Positions 36,016-49,775 of a stretch of 64,000 bases of DNA are shown one piece after another. The position numbers and the translations under genes were made by a program. The stretch lies in the NCBI GenBank assembly GCA_963978545.1, contig OZ021721.1, forward strand, positions 36,815,348-36,879,347. The letters are read 5' to 3'. This stretch comes from Linyphia triangularis. Lineage: Eukaryota; Arthropoda; Arachnida; Araneae; Linyphiidae. Position 1 is the first letter of the stretch, and the number at the start of each line of letters is the position of its first letter. Under the pieces are notes generated by a model. It worked only from the letters and a program-made list of their open reading frames with translations, was not told the DNA's origin and did not search any database.

Positions 36016-39000
36016 AACTATTCAAATTTAAGCAATGGGAATTGATGGAAATTTACAAAAAGATTGGCTGGAATATTCGTTCTCCAATTCATCACAGCCA
36101 AAAGTATGCGATTCGTCTATTTATAATATCCACAGTTATTAAAGTAAAATATGAACTGAAGTTTAAACTCAAAAAGCATTGCATTATTTCAATGTGTGCT
36201 ACATATTTTTTTTAGCATAATACAAAGTTTTTGCGCAACTCATAGTTATATTTGTAAAATTGTTGAGTTTTCGAGAACTATATCTACACATGAAAGGATC
36301 TATCCTGCAGCATATTCTCTATTCTCAAGTATGGTTGTTCCCCAGTTTACATTGCACCCAATATACTAACCTGAAGTTATTGAGAAAAAAACCCCTCTAT
36401 TTTGCCCAGTACTTATAGGATACGGAGGTTTTCGCAATAATTCTAGTTCAATTTAGCAGATGCAAAGTAACCTATAGAAATCAATGGCTGGTAAATAGTT
36501 GGGATTTCATATTTTTTTTTATTACTATCGTGTTTTTTTTTTTTACAACGCTTAGTTTCTTTTTATGTCTCTATTAGCAATTTTTACCCAGTTGCATTGA
36601 TGAATAGCTTAGAATAAAGTACTCATAATTGTATGTATTTGCTGCTCTAATTCTAATTCAAACTTAAGCAATTTTGTAAATTTTGTAAAGTTTATTTTAA
36701 TGGGTAGGAGTATGATGTATATATCTTCCCCTTATCAAAAAAGTCTTGATGCATCTTTTGAGTAGCAAAATTTTTTCTGGAGAATTACAATGCTAAATCT
36801 TTCTCCACTTAAACTCAGGCTAATTTTCTGGAATGACAGCCGGAAGGATAAGGAAGCAATTAACATGTCAGAAGCAGTAATACACTATTTGTTTTGCTCT
36901 CACCTGTACGAAAATTAATTTTAGTTAACGGTGCAAGGCATTCAATTAAGTGAGATAGACCTGTGCACGATGAATGCAGTTAATTGAAGATTGACCGAGT
37001 GTAAAGAAAACGTCAACGTATTAGTTCCTGCTCCTGGCAACGAGAAAATGTGAATGAAACTTGGATCGCTAAGGATCGATCACTCGGGCATGCACTATCG
37101 AAACCAAAAATTGTAGCAAAATGTAAAATGGTACACACTATATCATTTTGATGAAACAACTATTATGAAACATTCTTGTGGAAAAGTGGACTTAATTTAG
37201 TGTGTAATATGAGAGTTGGATAGTTCGCTTGATAATGGAAACGCCTATAACTGCTAAAATTGTGCATAGCTATTTTTAACTAAATAGGTTTGTAAAATTA
37301 ACAATGAATATTTCAAGGAGTGACATATTTGAATCGTAGGAATGCCAAATTCTGTAGACATGTTAAAATGACATAGGGAGAATTTTAGACAGTTTTTATA
37401 CTTAGAATCTAAAAATAATAATTTTTTATTTCATTTACCCTCCCTCCCCCCACGCACATATGACACCAGGAAGTTTGATTATACATTTTAATTGTATGTT
37501 TTTGGATTTCTATAATCTTTCTAATACATTTTAATAAGAGACAGTGTTCGTGAGAAGAAATTTCTTAGCCCAGTTTACAAGTATACATATTCAATTATTT
37601 AGTTATATTATTATGATGTAGACATTTCCAATATAATGTATTCCATTATTTTGCTGTACATTTTTCTAGGACATTAATATCGTTGTTTTAAATTTAAATG
37701 TTGCTCAAATATTTCAACATGAAATAATATTTTTTAAATAATAAAACATTTTCCTACATGATTCAAAGACAGATTGCAGAATTTTACTTCTTTTAAAAAT
37801 GTGTGTTAAATATAAAACTTTTAGTATTTACTTTCAAGTCTAGGTTCAGTTATAAATTACAAAAAATCGATTATCATTTTAAAACAAATAAAAAATATTT
37901 TAATATTAAAAAATATAGTAATTCGATAAAACATATTTTACATGGAGCACGGATAAAAACTGGAAATACGAAATGCAACCTTCAATGGAACTGAATATAT
38001 AATTGCAACTATTACGTCCCACAACGTTAAGATAATTTATTTCCATTGTAAAACGACGCTCAAATATTTAAATTACTTACGCCTTTGAAGCATTGAAAGA
38101 AGGCAAATAACAAGCAAGAAAATCGAATTGCAAATTAAATGTGGAAGGTAGGAGAAAAAAAAAAAGGGTAAGTTATTATAGAGTATTTTCGATTTAGTTC
38201 GTAGAAGTCTTAGGAAACAACTAATCCCCGAAGAAGATTGTCTTCTAAAATTGAAAATGCTTTTAATCCAATCTCCAGAGCTGGAGATTTAATGCTAAAT
38301 TTGAATATAAAGTTCTATACTTCGTTAGTCACACCCACTGAGCCACTTTTCAATCGATGAAACTGTTACTTTTGAAGAAATATATATATATATTTTTTTA
38401 CTTTCCCGTTATGAAATGTTTAAAGGTACTTATTGAGTTATTTTAAAGTATTTAATTCTCATTGTAAATAGGCTTTTCTTTTCATGCGTTAGATTTTATG
38501 TTTAGAGTTTCATATAAATTGATGAAATTTTTAAGATTTCCAATCTTCACCCGTGCACCGTGTTCCGGTTCATTTGTCGATTTTAAGAGATGTATGATTT
38601 TGAAATATTGTATATAACTTTTCTTTAGTTTTATTATAAAAACATTCAGAGATTTTAGTTTATTGCGTGGATTGTGTTATAAAATTGTAAATCTTTATAC
38701 TTTTAGAGAAGAGGCCTTCCATTCATAGAACTTAAAAGTTTTTCGGATTGCAGGATTTGTGTATGATATATACGATAGATGTGTGGTTAGCATTACTTTT
38801 TCAAAATCAAGAGCAAGTTTGTTCACCATTTTAAAGATTTTTTTTATATCAAAATAAGTCTTATTTCATAAGATTTATTTTATCAGAATCTGATTTTAGG
38901 TAACGTATTTTTGTGATATTTTAAATTTATTATAATATTGTAAATAAAGTTCCAAAATCTAAAATAGTTTGAGAGCATTATGTGCAAGATATTTTTTTCT

Positions 39001-39768
39001 ACTTTGTCCACAACATAAAAGAAGCAAGGCATTATACTTATTTACAATATCTTGTACTTAGTGATTTTCGCCTAAAAATTATTTGTGCAAAGAGAGAGAG
39101 AACTATGAATAGAGATGTTTATATTTCCAATAGGTTTCAAATCTAAGTTAATAATATTTTTTTCTGTATTCAAATTTGAAGAAATTAGAAAATATCTATT
39201 AGTAATTCAATCAATGTTTTTTTGTGTTTTTTTCAATTTAATTGGTTTTAAAGTATTTTTTTATATGAATTATTATCATTGCAATTATTGTTGATTTTCA
39301 AAATAATGTTTGTTATATTATTATAAAATTATACTGAAATACAAATTACCTAATATTTACCTTAGTAGTAGTAATGATTTTAATTAAAAATACCTTTTAA
39401 TTAAAAATATACTTTTTATGCAAATACAAAGGATTAAATAAAATGCATAGTGATTACAAACATTCATTTAAAAAAGTTTTTAACTATTAATAAATAATAA
39501 ATCTAAAATTAAAATTTAACGCAGTTTATTGAAAGAAACATATCTTTATTTTTTTTACAATATTTATTAAAAAAGGAGTACTAAATAAAAAAAAATATGA
39601 ATCTTGTTTAAAAAACGTTTTTGCAAAATTCAATTTTACGGATGTTATAGAAGTTAAGACTTTACCCTATTAAGTTATAAAATAAAGTAAAGCATTTGAA
39701 ATATTGAAGTGAAAATGTAATTCACTTTCATTTTTAATATTTAATTTTTTGTATACTTTTTTAGTGCG
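36016..39768. other. AT-rich stretch, no gene seen
   Basis: Read on both strands. Frames are short and of low complexity, and no element ends were recognised. Confidence 0.4.
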
Positions 39769-39796
39769 TTTTTTTTTTTTTTTTTTTTTTTTTTTT
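39769..39796 (+). repeat. Poly(T) run
   Basis: 28 consecutive T. No retrotransposon body was recognised next to it, so it may be a simple repeat. Confidence 0.9.
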
Positions 39797-40717
39797 ACGT
39801 GTTTGCGGATTGAATTTCACAAAACTTTGGAATCGGGGATATTGAAATTTTGTATTTTGTTATTTTTATTTTAATTTTTTTTTTAAATTCGAAAGTGTCG
39901 TCTCACAGTCAGGAATTAAACTTTTGTTTAACAAATATCTCAAAAGTTGAAAGCCTGAAAAAAAAGAAGTAAAAGCTTGAAGGATATTTACTCAAACACA
40001 AATATCTGGCTCAAAGATGTCGACTGTGTTAACTTCTAAAATTCAGAAATGTCAAATATTACGTGGGGAGCAGTTTTTACATCCAAACACTTTTCACCAT
40101 ATCTTTTCGACTTCAAGATTGAATAAATGATTTCTCTAAAAGAAGGCAGCGAGGTAAAAGTTGAAAAATTCCTAGAGAAGGCAATTGACTGCAAATATGC
40201 CTATGGAAATGTGACGCAGTTTAAATGTAATATTTCTTCAAAATTTATCATACACTTACTTTACCAACCTAACATTTCGACTCTTTTAAAAGACTTGTGG
40301 AGTAAAATTAAATATGTGCATCCTTTTACAACAAGGAAATTTGACTAAAAGGAATAATTTGAATTATAGCTACAAAGAATTTAAAATTAAAAAACTTATG
40401 ACGGGAAAAAAAATGACTTTTTTTTTTCGTTCGAAACAAGAAATCCATTACCATACCATTAAAAATATAAATAATGTGGATCACTACTTATTTAAAAACT
40501 TTTAAATTTGTTATTGGTAAAAAATAGTCAGTGTTTGTTTGCGAACATCATTCAATGCGTCATAATACAGAATTTATGTTTATTAACCCAATTTTGGTAC
40601 AAACTCCCTGATTTGGAGAATAGAATTTAGTAGCTCTTTTTTAATTATTCCTCTTGTATTTTCCACGAAGAATAAATACTGATTTTAATTTCATAATTGT
40701 TAAAATTTGTTCAACAA

Positions 40718-41136
40718 CAGGGTGTCCCAACGAGGACTGACGCATTGAAAAATTTATTAAAAAAAACAGGAAATAGTTACAAAAATCACTGACAGATGGC
40801 ACTGCTGATTGGAAAAAACTAAACAAAAAATAACGGTCTGAATATGTTGCACAAACTACTAAAAGACATTTTCAAATAACAAACAATTCCAGCAAAAACA
40901 CGGTGCATTTGAAACATTGTATTGTAGTCTTTGCAACAAGTTCAGACCAGTTATTTTTTTAAATTTGTCACTTAATAGTGCCATCTGTTGTTGAAATTTG
41001 TAAATGTTTGATTTTAAAATTGATGAACAATATTCTGTAGATTGACCAAGTGGAATGCATCAAACAATACAGATCTCCATTGCCTTCCCTTTTTCTTTCA
41101 GTTTCCATATGTGTCAGTCCTCTTTAGGGCATTCTG
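40718..41136. mobile_element. mariner-like MITE, about 420 bp
   Basis: The left end is CAGGGTGTCCCAACGAGGAC and the right end, inverted, is CAGAATGCCCTAAAGAGGAC, followed on both by TGACRCAT. Inside, GATGGCACTGCTGATTG and AGTGCCATCTGTTGTTG are inverted as well. It resembles the element at 49776-50617 in its CAGGGTGTCC end and its GATGGC word. A TA duplication is not preserved. Confidence 0.65.
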
Positions 41137-42034
41137 TCGTACACTCTTAAAATATTATTTTAATTAATATTGTTTTAATTTCCCCCAACATTTAAAAGTT
41201 GTTGACTTCGATATCAGTTTGATACATATAGTATTCACAAATATTATGTGTGTGTGTAATTTTCTGTAACTTTATCGTTGACATTGTAAAAATATTTAAT
41301 TTGAAAGTTTTTGTTTGTGGCAGATGAGTTTTACATTTTTAAACTAATAAATGTATTGGTTCAAAACTATTTTTAATGGCTATGTATTGCAGAATCAACT
41401 AATCCACAATATTGTTTTAGTGAAATAAATTTTGAAGTTTTAAAAAATATTTAAAAAACAAGACCTAGCTTAGATTTTCTATAAAAATATCAATATTGGG
41501 AAAGTCGATTGGTCGTCGTCGTTAAATAACGATTGACATTTTTGATTTATATAACACAACACAATGGAAAAAACGAATTTTGAAGATTAGTTCCTTGTTC
41601 CATAACATACTACAATTTGCTTTAAGCTGTAACTCACAGCTACAACCCAAATTCAAAATAATAGAGTAACAGAATTTTCTAAACACAATTTAGCAATGCA
41701 TCGTGTAAAATGAACATATGCAAATTAAAAGAGTGACATATGTTATTCAGGAGTTGGCAAAACAATTTTCAACATTTATACACATAGTATTTTATCAATT
41801 TAAGGATCGTTAACACATTTAAAAATTATGTTGATTTTTTATATGGGACAAAAAATTGGAATAATCAATTCATTCAATATCAATTTGAAAAGCTGTAAAA
41901 ATATTTGCATACCTGTTAACCGATAGGTTGCGACAAGTATAAAGCTTGGCGCGCGAAAATCTTACATTAGTCTTTTGCTTAAAATGGGTCTTCAACATGA
42001 TATATCATAAACAACGAAATCGTGTATTTTATCA

Positions 42035-42400
42035 ATGTTGAAAATTTTAAAGAAACAACAATTTATCTCGGATCAAATGAATGTTTCACAATCTACGGTT
42101 TCAAAGATTTTAAAAGAATATAGAAGAACCGGCCAATTAAAAAGTAACCAAAGTAAATGTGGTAGAAAGCTTGTAACAACTGCCAGAGGTGAGCGCAAAT
42201 TAAAACAAATCGCCCAAAATAATCGCTTTATAACTATTTTTTACATCAAGAAGTGTTGGAAGGAATCTGGAATTGTTTCAAAGTTAACTACACTTAGGCC
42301 ATTGCATAAATTTGAGTTTCTATCGTGGGTCCCAAAAGTAAAACCAAAGATGAACATGAAGCAGAGACAAGCACGACTCTTCTGGTGCAAAGAGAAGCTC
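42035..42400 (+). pseudogene. Tc1-like transposase N-terminal half, left arm
   Basis: The frame contains SDQMNVSQSTVSKILKEYRR, a helix-turn-helix DNA-binding motif. QLKSNQSKCGRKLVTTARGE follows (GRK/R linker of Tc1-type transposases), then KLKQIAQNNRFIT as the second helical domain. From about residue 80 the frame drifts, and KVKPKMNMKQRQARLFWCKE corresponds to the start of the catalytic domain. The DDE residues are absent because the arm ends there. Confidence 0.75.
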
Positions 42401-42559
42401 ATCTGGAGTTTTAAACACGATCTATCAAAGGCATCACGTTTTAAACGCCAAACCCGAACACTTCCTTCGTCAACAGATATTTAAAATAAAGATTCATCAC
42501 TGAATTAAACTTTTTACCAGTTTACCAGTCTTGTTGCCCTCAGATAAGCTTCACTTTGC

Positions 42560-42925
42560 ACCATGAGAGTCGTGCTCGTCTCTGCTTCATGTTCATCTTT
42601 GGTTTTACTTTGTGGACCCGCGATTGAAACTCAAATTTATGCAATCACCTAAGTGTAGTTGACTTTAGCACGACAACTTCAGATTCTTTCCAACACTTAT
42701 TGATGTAAAAACAGTTTTAAAGCGATTATTTTGGACGACTCGTTTTAATTTGCGTTTATCTCTGGCAGTTGATGCAAGCTTTCTACCACATTTACTTTGG
42801 TTACTTTTTTAGTATTCCTTTAAATCTTCGAAACTGATAGTTCTTCTATATTCCTTTCAAATCTTCGAAACCTTAGATTGTGAAACATTAATTTGATCCG
42901 AGATAAATTGTTTTTCTCTTTCCAG
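42560..42925 (-). pseudogene. Tc1-like transposase N-terminal half, right arm (inverted copy)
   Basis: This is the reverse-complement counterpart of the left-arm coding region, with substitutions and a short duplication (the segment around TATAGAAGAAC occurs twice near 42835-42855). The frame is broken. It shares the M-x-QRRARLxWCK region at the inner end. Confidence 0.7.
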
Positions 42926-43329
42926 TTTTAAATAATCATAAAATACACTACTTCGTAGTTTCAGAAATATCACTTTGACGAACTTTTTCAAACAAAAGAT
43001 TAAAGTAAGAATTCCGAGAACCAAGCTTTATACTTGACGCAACCTATCGGTTAACAGGTATGCAAATATTTTGTCTGCTTTTCAAATTCATATTGAATGA
43101 ATTGATTACTCTAATTTTTTTTACCCATATAAAAATGAACATAATTTTTAAATGTTTTAACGACCCTTAAATTGTTAAAATAATATGTGTATATTTGTTG
43201 AAAATTGTTTTGCCAATTCCTGAATAACATGTGCGACTCTTTTAATTTGAGTATGTTCATTTTACACTATGCATTGCTAAGTTTTGTTTAGAAAGTTCTG
43301 TTATTCTATTATTTTGTATTTGGGTTGTA

Positions 43330-45034
43330 GTTTCACCATTATTGTACAGAAAATGGTCACTGAGCATGCATACTAGAGACTATTTAATGTAAATTTAAAA
43401 AGTATCAAATAACCCTCTTCTTAAATGTTTTGAATAACACCAAGAGACGAAACTGGAAACACCCCTTGAGCATTTGAAAAGTACCAGTTCCTCTCTATTC
43501 AAAACGAATCAATGCAAGTCTACATAATCAATGCTGGAATCATAATACCATTAGGAAGCTCCCAACGTGAGGGTCCATTACCAATACAAATCAAACGGAT
43601 AGTGAAGGAAAAGAAGTTCTTCGATCATGGTCTCCAATGTAATAGACAGAAGTCGATTTGTCCCTTTTGTGTGTCGGTATATACGCATGAAAAGCATTTA
43701 CTAGTTTTGTGTATGCCGATCACGTAAAATCCGGCAAATTGAAGTGTCTACGAGATAGACAGTATTCCTCTGAAAAGATTATTCTCAAAGGTGTTCTGTG
43801 AGCATTCCAGATAGCGAATTTCCTATTAGAGTTCACCCGCAAGATGAGAAGATTTTAAGATCATGTAGCAACAGTGTTTTTAATGCGTTGGGCCCTCGAT
43901 GGGCTGCAAATACTTGTAGTACACGTGCCGTCTATTTGTTAGTGAAATTATACCGAAGCGAATATCAGTGAGGCGTCCTTTGCCAACATCGCAAGCGCAC
44001 TATGCATTGCAAATCGTGGCGATTAAGATAAATGCAAATAGGGCCGTTCGAGGATTGTCGGAATAGTTCGAAACGTTTTATTGGTAGTTCCTTATCAGTT
44101 AAATGTTAAGGGATGGTATTTCAGCATACTGGAACTTGCCACAGTGATTTATAAATGCTAAAATAAATGTAGTATTAATAGTTGAGTGTTGGTAAAGGAG
44201 GTCTAGTATTGCAAATAATAGTTTTTGACATATATTAAGATCATAAACATTATTAAGTTGTTCAAATGTACCGGTAGGTAAATTTTAAGTACAAATTAGA
44301 AGTTGTAATAGATTTTCAATGAATCGAAATGGTTAAATTTAAATTAAAGTCACAACTTAAGTTATTCGTTAAAATCATGGACAAAAAAATAAAGTACGAA
44401 ATGTAAATTTAGGGTACATTTGAAATAACCAAAGTACCATTGGATACCAATAGTAAAAAATAATTATGTTCTAAAATTGAAACAAAGCCAGAGTTGGTTT
44501 TTAAAAAGATATATGAAAGGTCCATGAGAAAAAAGAACTTAGTTCCCTTTTTAGTGAAATTGAACGGTTGATGTTATCTTTTCACTCACCAGATTTTACG
44601 ACACATAATATAATTTTCTGGGCCAATAACTTTAATAATCCCCCTAAAATTAATCGCAACATAATATAACTCATAAAAACAAAGTTTTTAATATAAATTC
44701 TTTATTCATTGCCAATTTTTATATTCATTAACATAGCGTTGTTTCGGTTATCAGCATGTGATTGGTATTTGAATCTAATTTTAAATATTAAAAACATCTC
44801 TATCAGTAAAGTATGTGGTAAACTACTTTAAAAAAATTAATCATCAGTATGCAATCACGTCTAAATATCTTTTATTAATTCTGATTAAAACAATTTCATT
44901 ATTTATTTTTTTAAATAGTTTTGGCAACAAGAAAAAGTTCCTTCAACGATCGGTAAAATGCTATTTCAGCGCAATTGGATAACGCCTAGTTAGTCTATTA
45001 GTTTTCTGTAAAAGCGACATTTTACTGACAGAGA
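43330..45034. other. No gene seen; slightly GC-richer part near 43500-44110
   Basis: A 71-codon frame at 43512-43727 and the less AT-rich stretch up to 44110 could be decayed repeat sequence, but no family motif is visible. Confidence 0.3.
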
Positions 45035-45190
45035 CAGCTCTCAAAATTTGATAGAATGCATTGTCATCGACATCAAATCTATCCGTCAAGTTTCAGCCCG
45101 ATTGGATGGCAGGTAAGGGGGTTAACTAAGCCTCCGCAGAATTTCCTGCCATCAACATACATACCCACACACAAAATCGGTGTTAATATA
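45035..45190. repeat. Dispersed repeat copy (pair with about 35860-36015)
   Basis: This is the partner of the repeat at 35.9 kb. It ends in ACACACAAAATCGGTGTTAA and is followed by a similar AATATAAAGGATTTTAAAA tail in both places. Confidence 0.5.
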
Positions 45191-45683
45191 AAGGATTTTA
45201 AAAGCTTTAACACGTATTTTTCTATGAAGTGATAAATTTTTTGTGTGTTTCTTTAGAAATTAATGCCCATGGACAATTTTTTTTTTTTAATCTTTACCCT
45301 TCACATGATATCTCCTCAGAGTTTGTCTTTCATAGTGTCATATGCCATGTCTATACTTGAAAATCTTTAAAAGCCCTGGTGAAAACATTATTCGTTCTTC
45401 TTACAGAGCAGTTTTCAAAAGCCACAAAGAAAGTGTCTCTCTAAAGTATCACACACATGGTTAACGACATTTCGGTCAGGAGAGTATGCCTAGCATATGC
45501 ATCTTAATGATAGTCTCCCTATCATTCGTCTATACGTAGTAACATAATTTCACTTCATAATAGGCATACGCGGCTCCAGCCACACCAGTACAGTAGACAT
45601 TTACAGTTTTCACACTTTGTGTGTAAATGAAGAACTCATTACGGCAACCCTTGCATTACAAAACGAAAAAAAAAAAAATTACC

Positions 45684-45818
45684 TCTAAAACTTCAATGCT
45701 GCTTATCAAAATATGCTTCCCACCTTTCTCTAGGTCATCTAACTCCCAATACCAATCGTGATACTGAATACTTTTCCACCAGAAAACAAATTGTATTCCC
45801 ACTGGAAAGACGCCATCT
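45684..45818 (-). other. Candidate exon, unrecognised (weak)
   Basis: 45 open codons read DGVFPVGIQFVFWWKSIQYH, then WYWELDDLEKGGKHILISSI and EVLE, ending at a donor-like GTAATT. It is rich in Trp, unlike random AT-rich translation. No neighbouring exon was found and the upstream acceptor is poor. It could be a transposon remnant or chance. Confidence 0.15.
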
Positions 45819-45984
45819 CATCTCTAATTATAGCCCTACTATTGTTGTTACACGATAATAGTTGTGGTCTTGTTCATCACTGCATACATTATAAAACTAT
45901 GGACTCTTTGTTTTTTCTGATTTTTTTTTTTCACAATAGATCTTATATAGAGCTTAAAAACATTAGGTGGCACAATTAAAATCA

Positions 45985-48180
45985 CCTCAATTAAATTTAT
46001 TCCAATCCTTCTTTTCATCTGAATACCAATAAATTAAATTTAACCTGTAAAACTTCGCGACTTCCATTTCTTGTTTATTTTAAGATATCATACTCATATC
46101 TAAAATCATCGATATCACGTAATACAAAAAAATAAATATTTACAAATTCTAAGTTTCGCATACGCGTCCCTCCATCTAGTGAAAATTTTTAATCACACAA
46201 ATCGTCTATGTTTTTTTATTATTTTGTGATTGATAGGTGTTGTAACAGGTACTTTGGCACAGATTCCAACACATTGGGCACTCCTCACGCATACACAGAA
46301 ATAAAGGAACCTTATAAATAAAGTCTAAAATCAAGCTTTACAGGTAATCTCTAATAAGGGCTTGGGTATATAGCTTTTATTTGACGTCTTATTGTGGTTC
46401 CAGTTTGTTTTGTCAACCATCGTGGATTCTAATACTAGTAATCATACTTCTTTCTCATCAATTCTATATTTTTATTACTAAATTCGATTTTAATTTTTTA
46501 TTATTATGTATTTTATTTTTATTATTTTAATTATTTTAAACTTGAAATTCATTTTTCGTTCTTCAAACACATGTATTTATGATCCCTTATAGATAATTTT
46601 ATTCTAAAGTTAACGTCGTGCATTGAAACAAAATAGTGTGGAATGTTTTAAATAATAACGCTACTACATGAAAGAATTCAGTACAAGACACAACAATGTG
46701 CTTTTATCTAATTCATGAAATTTTATAATCAAATATATAACAAAACAGTTACAAATCACTGCATATAATTACTTTTTTTATTATTTTTATTATTCAGTTA
46801 TTATTTTTAATGCACTATTGCTTCCCAATTTATGCCTATTGTGAAAACTATTTTGACTGAACTGCAGATACAAAAACCAAACCATTCACTAAATATATTC
46901 CGTTTCCCCATTCTGGGTTGTAAAACCCCTAAATTGGATCTTTGTTAAGGACTCCCCTTCGTAATGTAAATTTGAAGCAGATTCACTTATCAAAATGGAA
47001 CCATCATCCATAAGCAGTCTATCGGTGCCCTTCACACTGAGTACACGTGAATTTTTGACATCATCTATTTAATAACCCCTTCACAAAAAAAGTGTACTAC
47101 CCAACAGCTGTAAGCAATGTTGCTTTCGGCTTTGAAAAAGTCACTTTTTATCGATAGATGCGTTTCTACAAAAATACCTTTATAGTAAAGTACCTCCATA
47201 AACATCAAAGGAAAGTTTGTTTTTAAAATGCTTTACTTCCAAAGGTCATCATCTGAGTCGTTTGTGTCTCTTAAGTGCGTTTTAGAGTTCCTTATTTTTT
47301 TAAGTTTTTCAACGCGAGACAAAAGGTATTCTGGAAACCCTTCCTTAAAATGCATGCTGCTGAGAGTAATCATTTGTCTTCTATGGTTTATAAACTTCCC
47401 TTTTATCCCCAAGAGGATGAAAACTAAAAAGGTATTGCAAGTCATGTGGAAAATCGACTCTACTGATTCTTAAAGACACGAGCTAAAGGAATGAAGGATA
47501 GTATCAAAAAGGAAAATAAACGGGTGGAGTTTTTTCATTCTTCAAATAAAGAGAAAATAAAGCCTAAAGAAATATCGTAAAATATTGTTGTTTTTCAAAG
47601 TGGAGAACATTTTGACCAAATTTAGTGTCTACTTTAAAATGAAGTTGCTTTCAATATTTGTAACGATATCAACTATGGTTTCAATTTATTGCTCATCACC
47701 GTTCATAAAATCTCTAAAAAATATATTAGTCAGGGAATATCAAAAGTCAATAGTTTCAGTCATGTTATTTTGACGTTGGGAATAGTCGAGTTTGTGTTTT
47801 TAAAATTTTGTGTTTTCAGAGTCTAGAAGGAGCCAAGTGTCAAAATTTTACTTGACAGAAGTTTTGAACTAAGAAATTGGAGAGAAATGGTAATAAATAC
47901 TATTAACAGTTATAATTTATCTGTGGCATTTATAAATATCAAGCATATATTAAGTCCGCTTATTTTAACTAGTCAAAATTGTTAATATATGTTCCATTTA
48001 ACCTAACTTTTTAACGTATTCAGTTTTCTATTCTTTGGTAAATAATATATCATTTCTTATAAACCAAATCATTTTTACAAATTATTTTGAAAATAAAATG
48101 ACATTTCTTCTTCACACACGCATCCATTACTTTCTTTATCATTTACTTGTTTATCTGATTGTCTTTCATTGTTAATGCAG
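45985..48180. other. No gene seen
   Basis: Two frames at 47228-47473 overlap on opposite strands. The minus one ends in an acidic tail (DTNDSDDDLWK) but has no identifiable family. The rest is AT-rich. Confidence 0.3.
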
Positions 48181-48326
48181 GTTTTGTTCATTTCAAGACA
48201 AAGTTTCAAAATGACCCGGAATTAGAACCGTTAACGATATGGATGATCAAAAATAGAATGTCGAAAACACGCTGTCTTGCTCTATTGGCAATCATTAACT
48301 TATTCAAGTACACGCGGAGCATCAAT
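48181..48326 (+). other. Candidate internal exon, unrecognised
   Basis: The acceptor TCATTGTTAATGCAG and the donor GTACGT frame 48 open codons. They encode FVHFKTKFQNDPELEPLTIW, then MIKNRMSKTRCLALLAIINL and FKYTRSIN. The phase is 1 on entry and 0 on exit. The residue mix is protein-like, with PELEPLTIW and a hydrophobic helix. I do not recognise the family and found no partner exons nearby, so it may be part of a gene outside the window, a pseudogene, or chance. Confidence 0.25.
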
Positions 48327-48868
48327 GTACGTTAGGGATTTCCAATAATCTCAGATTTTAAAAATTGTTGAGGTGGTGTTTAACAATAACTTTCATTCTC
48401 TTTTAATATGGTGAAGCATTAATTACTTATTGGAATGTTTTCCTGAATAATAATTACAATTTTTTTCTTTGTAACTTATAATTATCTGAAGAAATAAAAA
48501 TAATTTATTAATAGATATATTTCGTTTAAATGACCTATTATTCCAGATTTATATAAATTGCTAGAAATGTTTGCTTAAGTAAACATTTTAATGTAAGTGC
48601 ATATGATCATAAATTATTTACTACAAAAAACATTTTTTATGAATGAATATTATAGTACACATATTTTCGTTACAATTTGATAACAAAGCCGATTTTTAGT
48701 TTACATTCGCTAAGAGGCATTGTCTAAAATATACTATGCCATCTTACCTTAGATAGTACGTTAAAAAACTGTGTCAAACTTTTGTTCTTTTCCTTATAAA
48801 CTTAAGATTTATGGAACAATATTAAAAATTTACTATTCCATCACCTATTTCAAAATGATGATTTCAAA

Positions 48869-48870
<2 letters not shown>

Positions 48871-48904
<34 letters not shown>
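48871..48904. repeat. (TA)n microsatellite
   Basis: About 17 perfect AT dinucleotides. Confidence 0.95.
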
Positions 48905-48907
<3 letters not shown>

Positions 48908-49775
48908 ATTGTAAGTACTAAAATCTGAATAAATATGTGTACGGCCTAATTAAAGTGAATTATAGCAATTTTATTATATTATATATTTAACTAGGGCATT
49001 AATATACTTTTACTTTCATTTTCCGCTTCATGCTTAGAAACATCGCAATATTTAATCATTGCACTCAAATTTAATAACTTGAAAAATACTTGTGGTTAAT
49101 TAAACTTAGAAGACTAAAACAAAAGAAAATCTTTTTAAGCAAAAACCGTCAAGAGGCGACTCTTTTTCTATTCTCTGATAATATTTTCTTAAGTACCATT
49201 TTAAATTACGTGCTGGGATATTTTAAACTCGAGATGGAATTACCCATTTCACCCAAGATGATGCAAGCAAATCTGTTTTACGGATGGTGAACTTCTACTA
49301 CCCACTTTAAAGGAACTTCGGTGAAAATAACCTCCAAAGTATCACCAGTTATGAAATGTGAAAGTCATTGTGAGGAATGTAACGTGGTAGATAATAATAA
49401 AAGTGCGGAGGAAAGTAACGAACAGAATGAAACTGTTGTCAACATTCTTTCGAATACCGTAATCACCAAAACACGAGTTGTGTATAGCCAAGTTTCATAC
49501 AATCCTCCGCATTCATTTATCTTGAGAAGTAATGACATAAAATAAAAGAAACGGCCGACTCAGGAAGTTTCCAAATTTGCGCAAAGATGACAAAGAAATC
49601 TTGGGAGTATTAAAGATTAGCATATGAATCAGGATCATTTTCATTGTATGGGATCTATTAATGTCTTTAATGTATCATGTCGTACATTGAAATTGTCATT
49701 TTTTCCGGGTACATGTGATTTCTAGATTAATGTGTTAGAAAGTTAGGAGACTATATGAAAAATATTATATATATA

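Larger units (their letters stand above)
41643..43327. mobile_element. Palindromic Tc1-like element, 1,685 bp
   Basis: The left end is CAACCCAAATTCAAAATAAT and the right end is ATTATTTTGTATTTGGGTTG, with TA on each side (41641-41642, 43328-43329). The inverted match continues inward through CATACCTGTTAACCGATAGG/CCTATCGGTTAACAGGTATG and through transposase coding sequence. Each arm is about 780-800 bp, and only about 115 bp near 42425-42535 is unpaired. It is therefore two 5' halves of a Tc1-type element joined tail to tail. Confidence 0.85.

Noticed and set aside
36840..36935. Possible regulatory or exon-like GC-richer patch
   Set aside because: No open frame with splice signals and no motif beyond composition.
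43512..43727. 71-codon frame with a Cys-x2-Cys-like end
   Set aside because: FCVSVYTHEKH hints at a zinc finger but the spacing is wrong for C2H2 and the flanks are not coding.
47228..47473. Overlapping frames on opposite strands (81 and 70 codons)
   Set aside because: The minus frame ends in an acidic tail, but neither strand shows a family motif or splice context.
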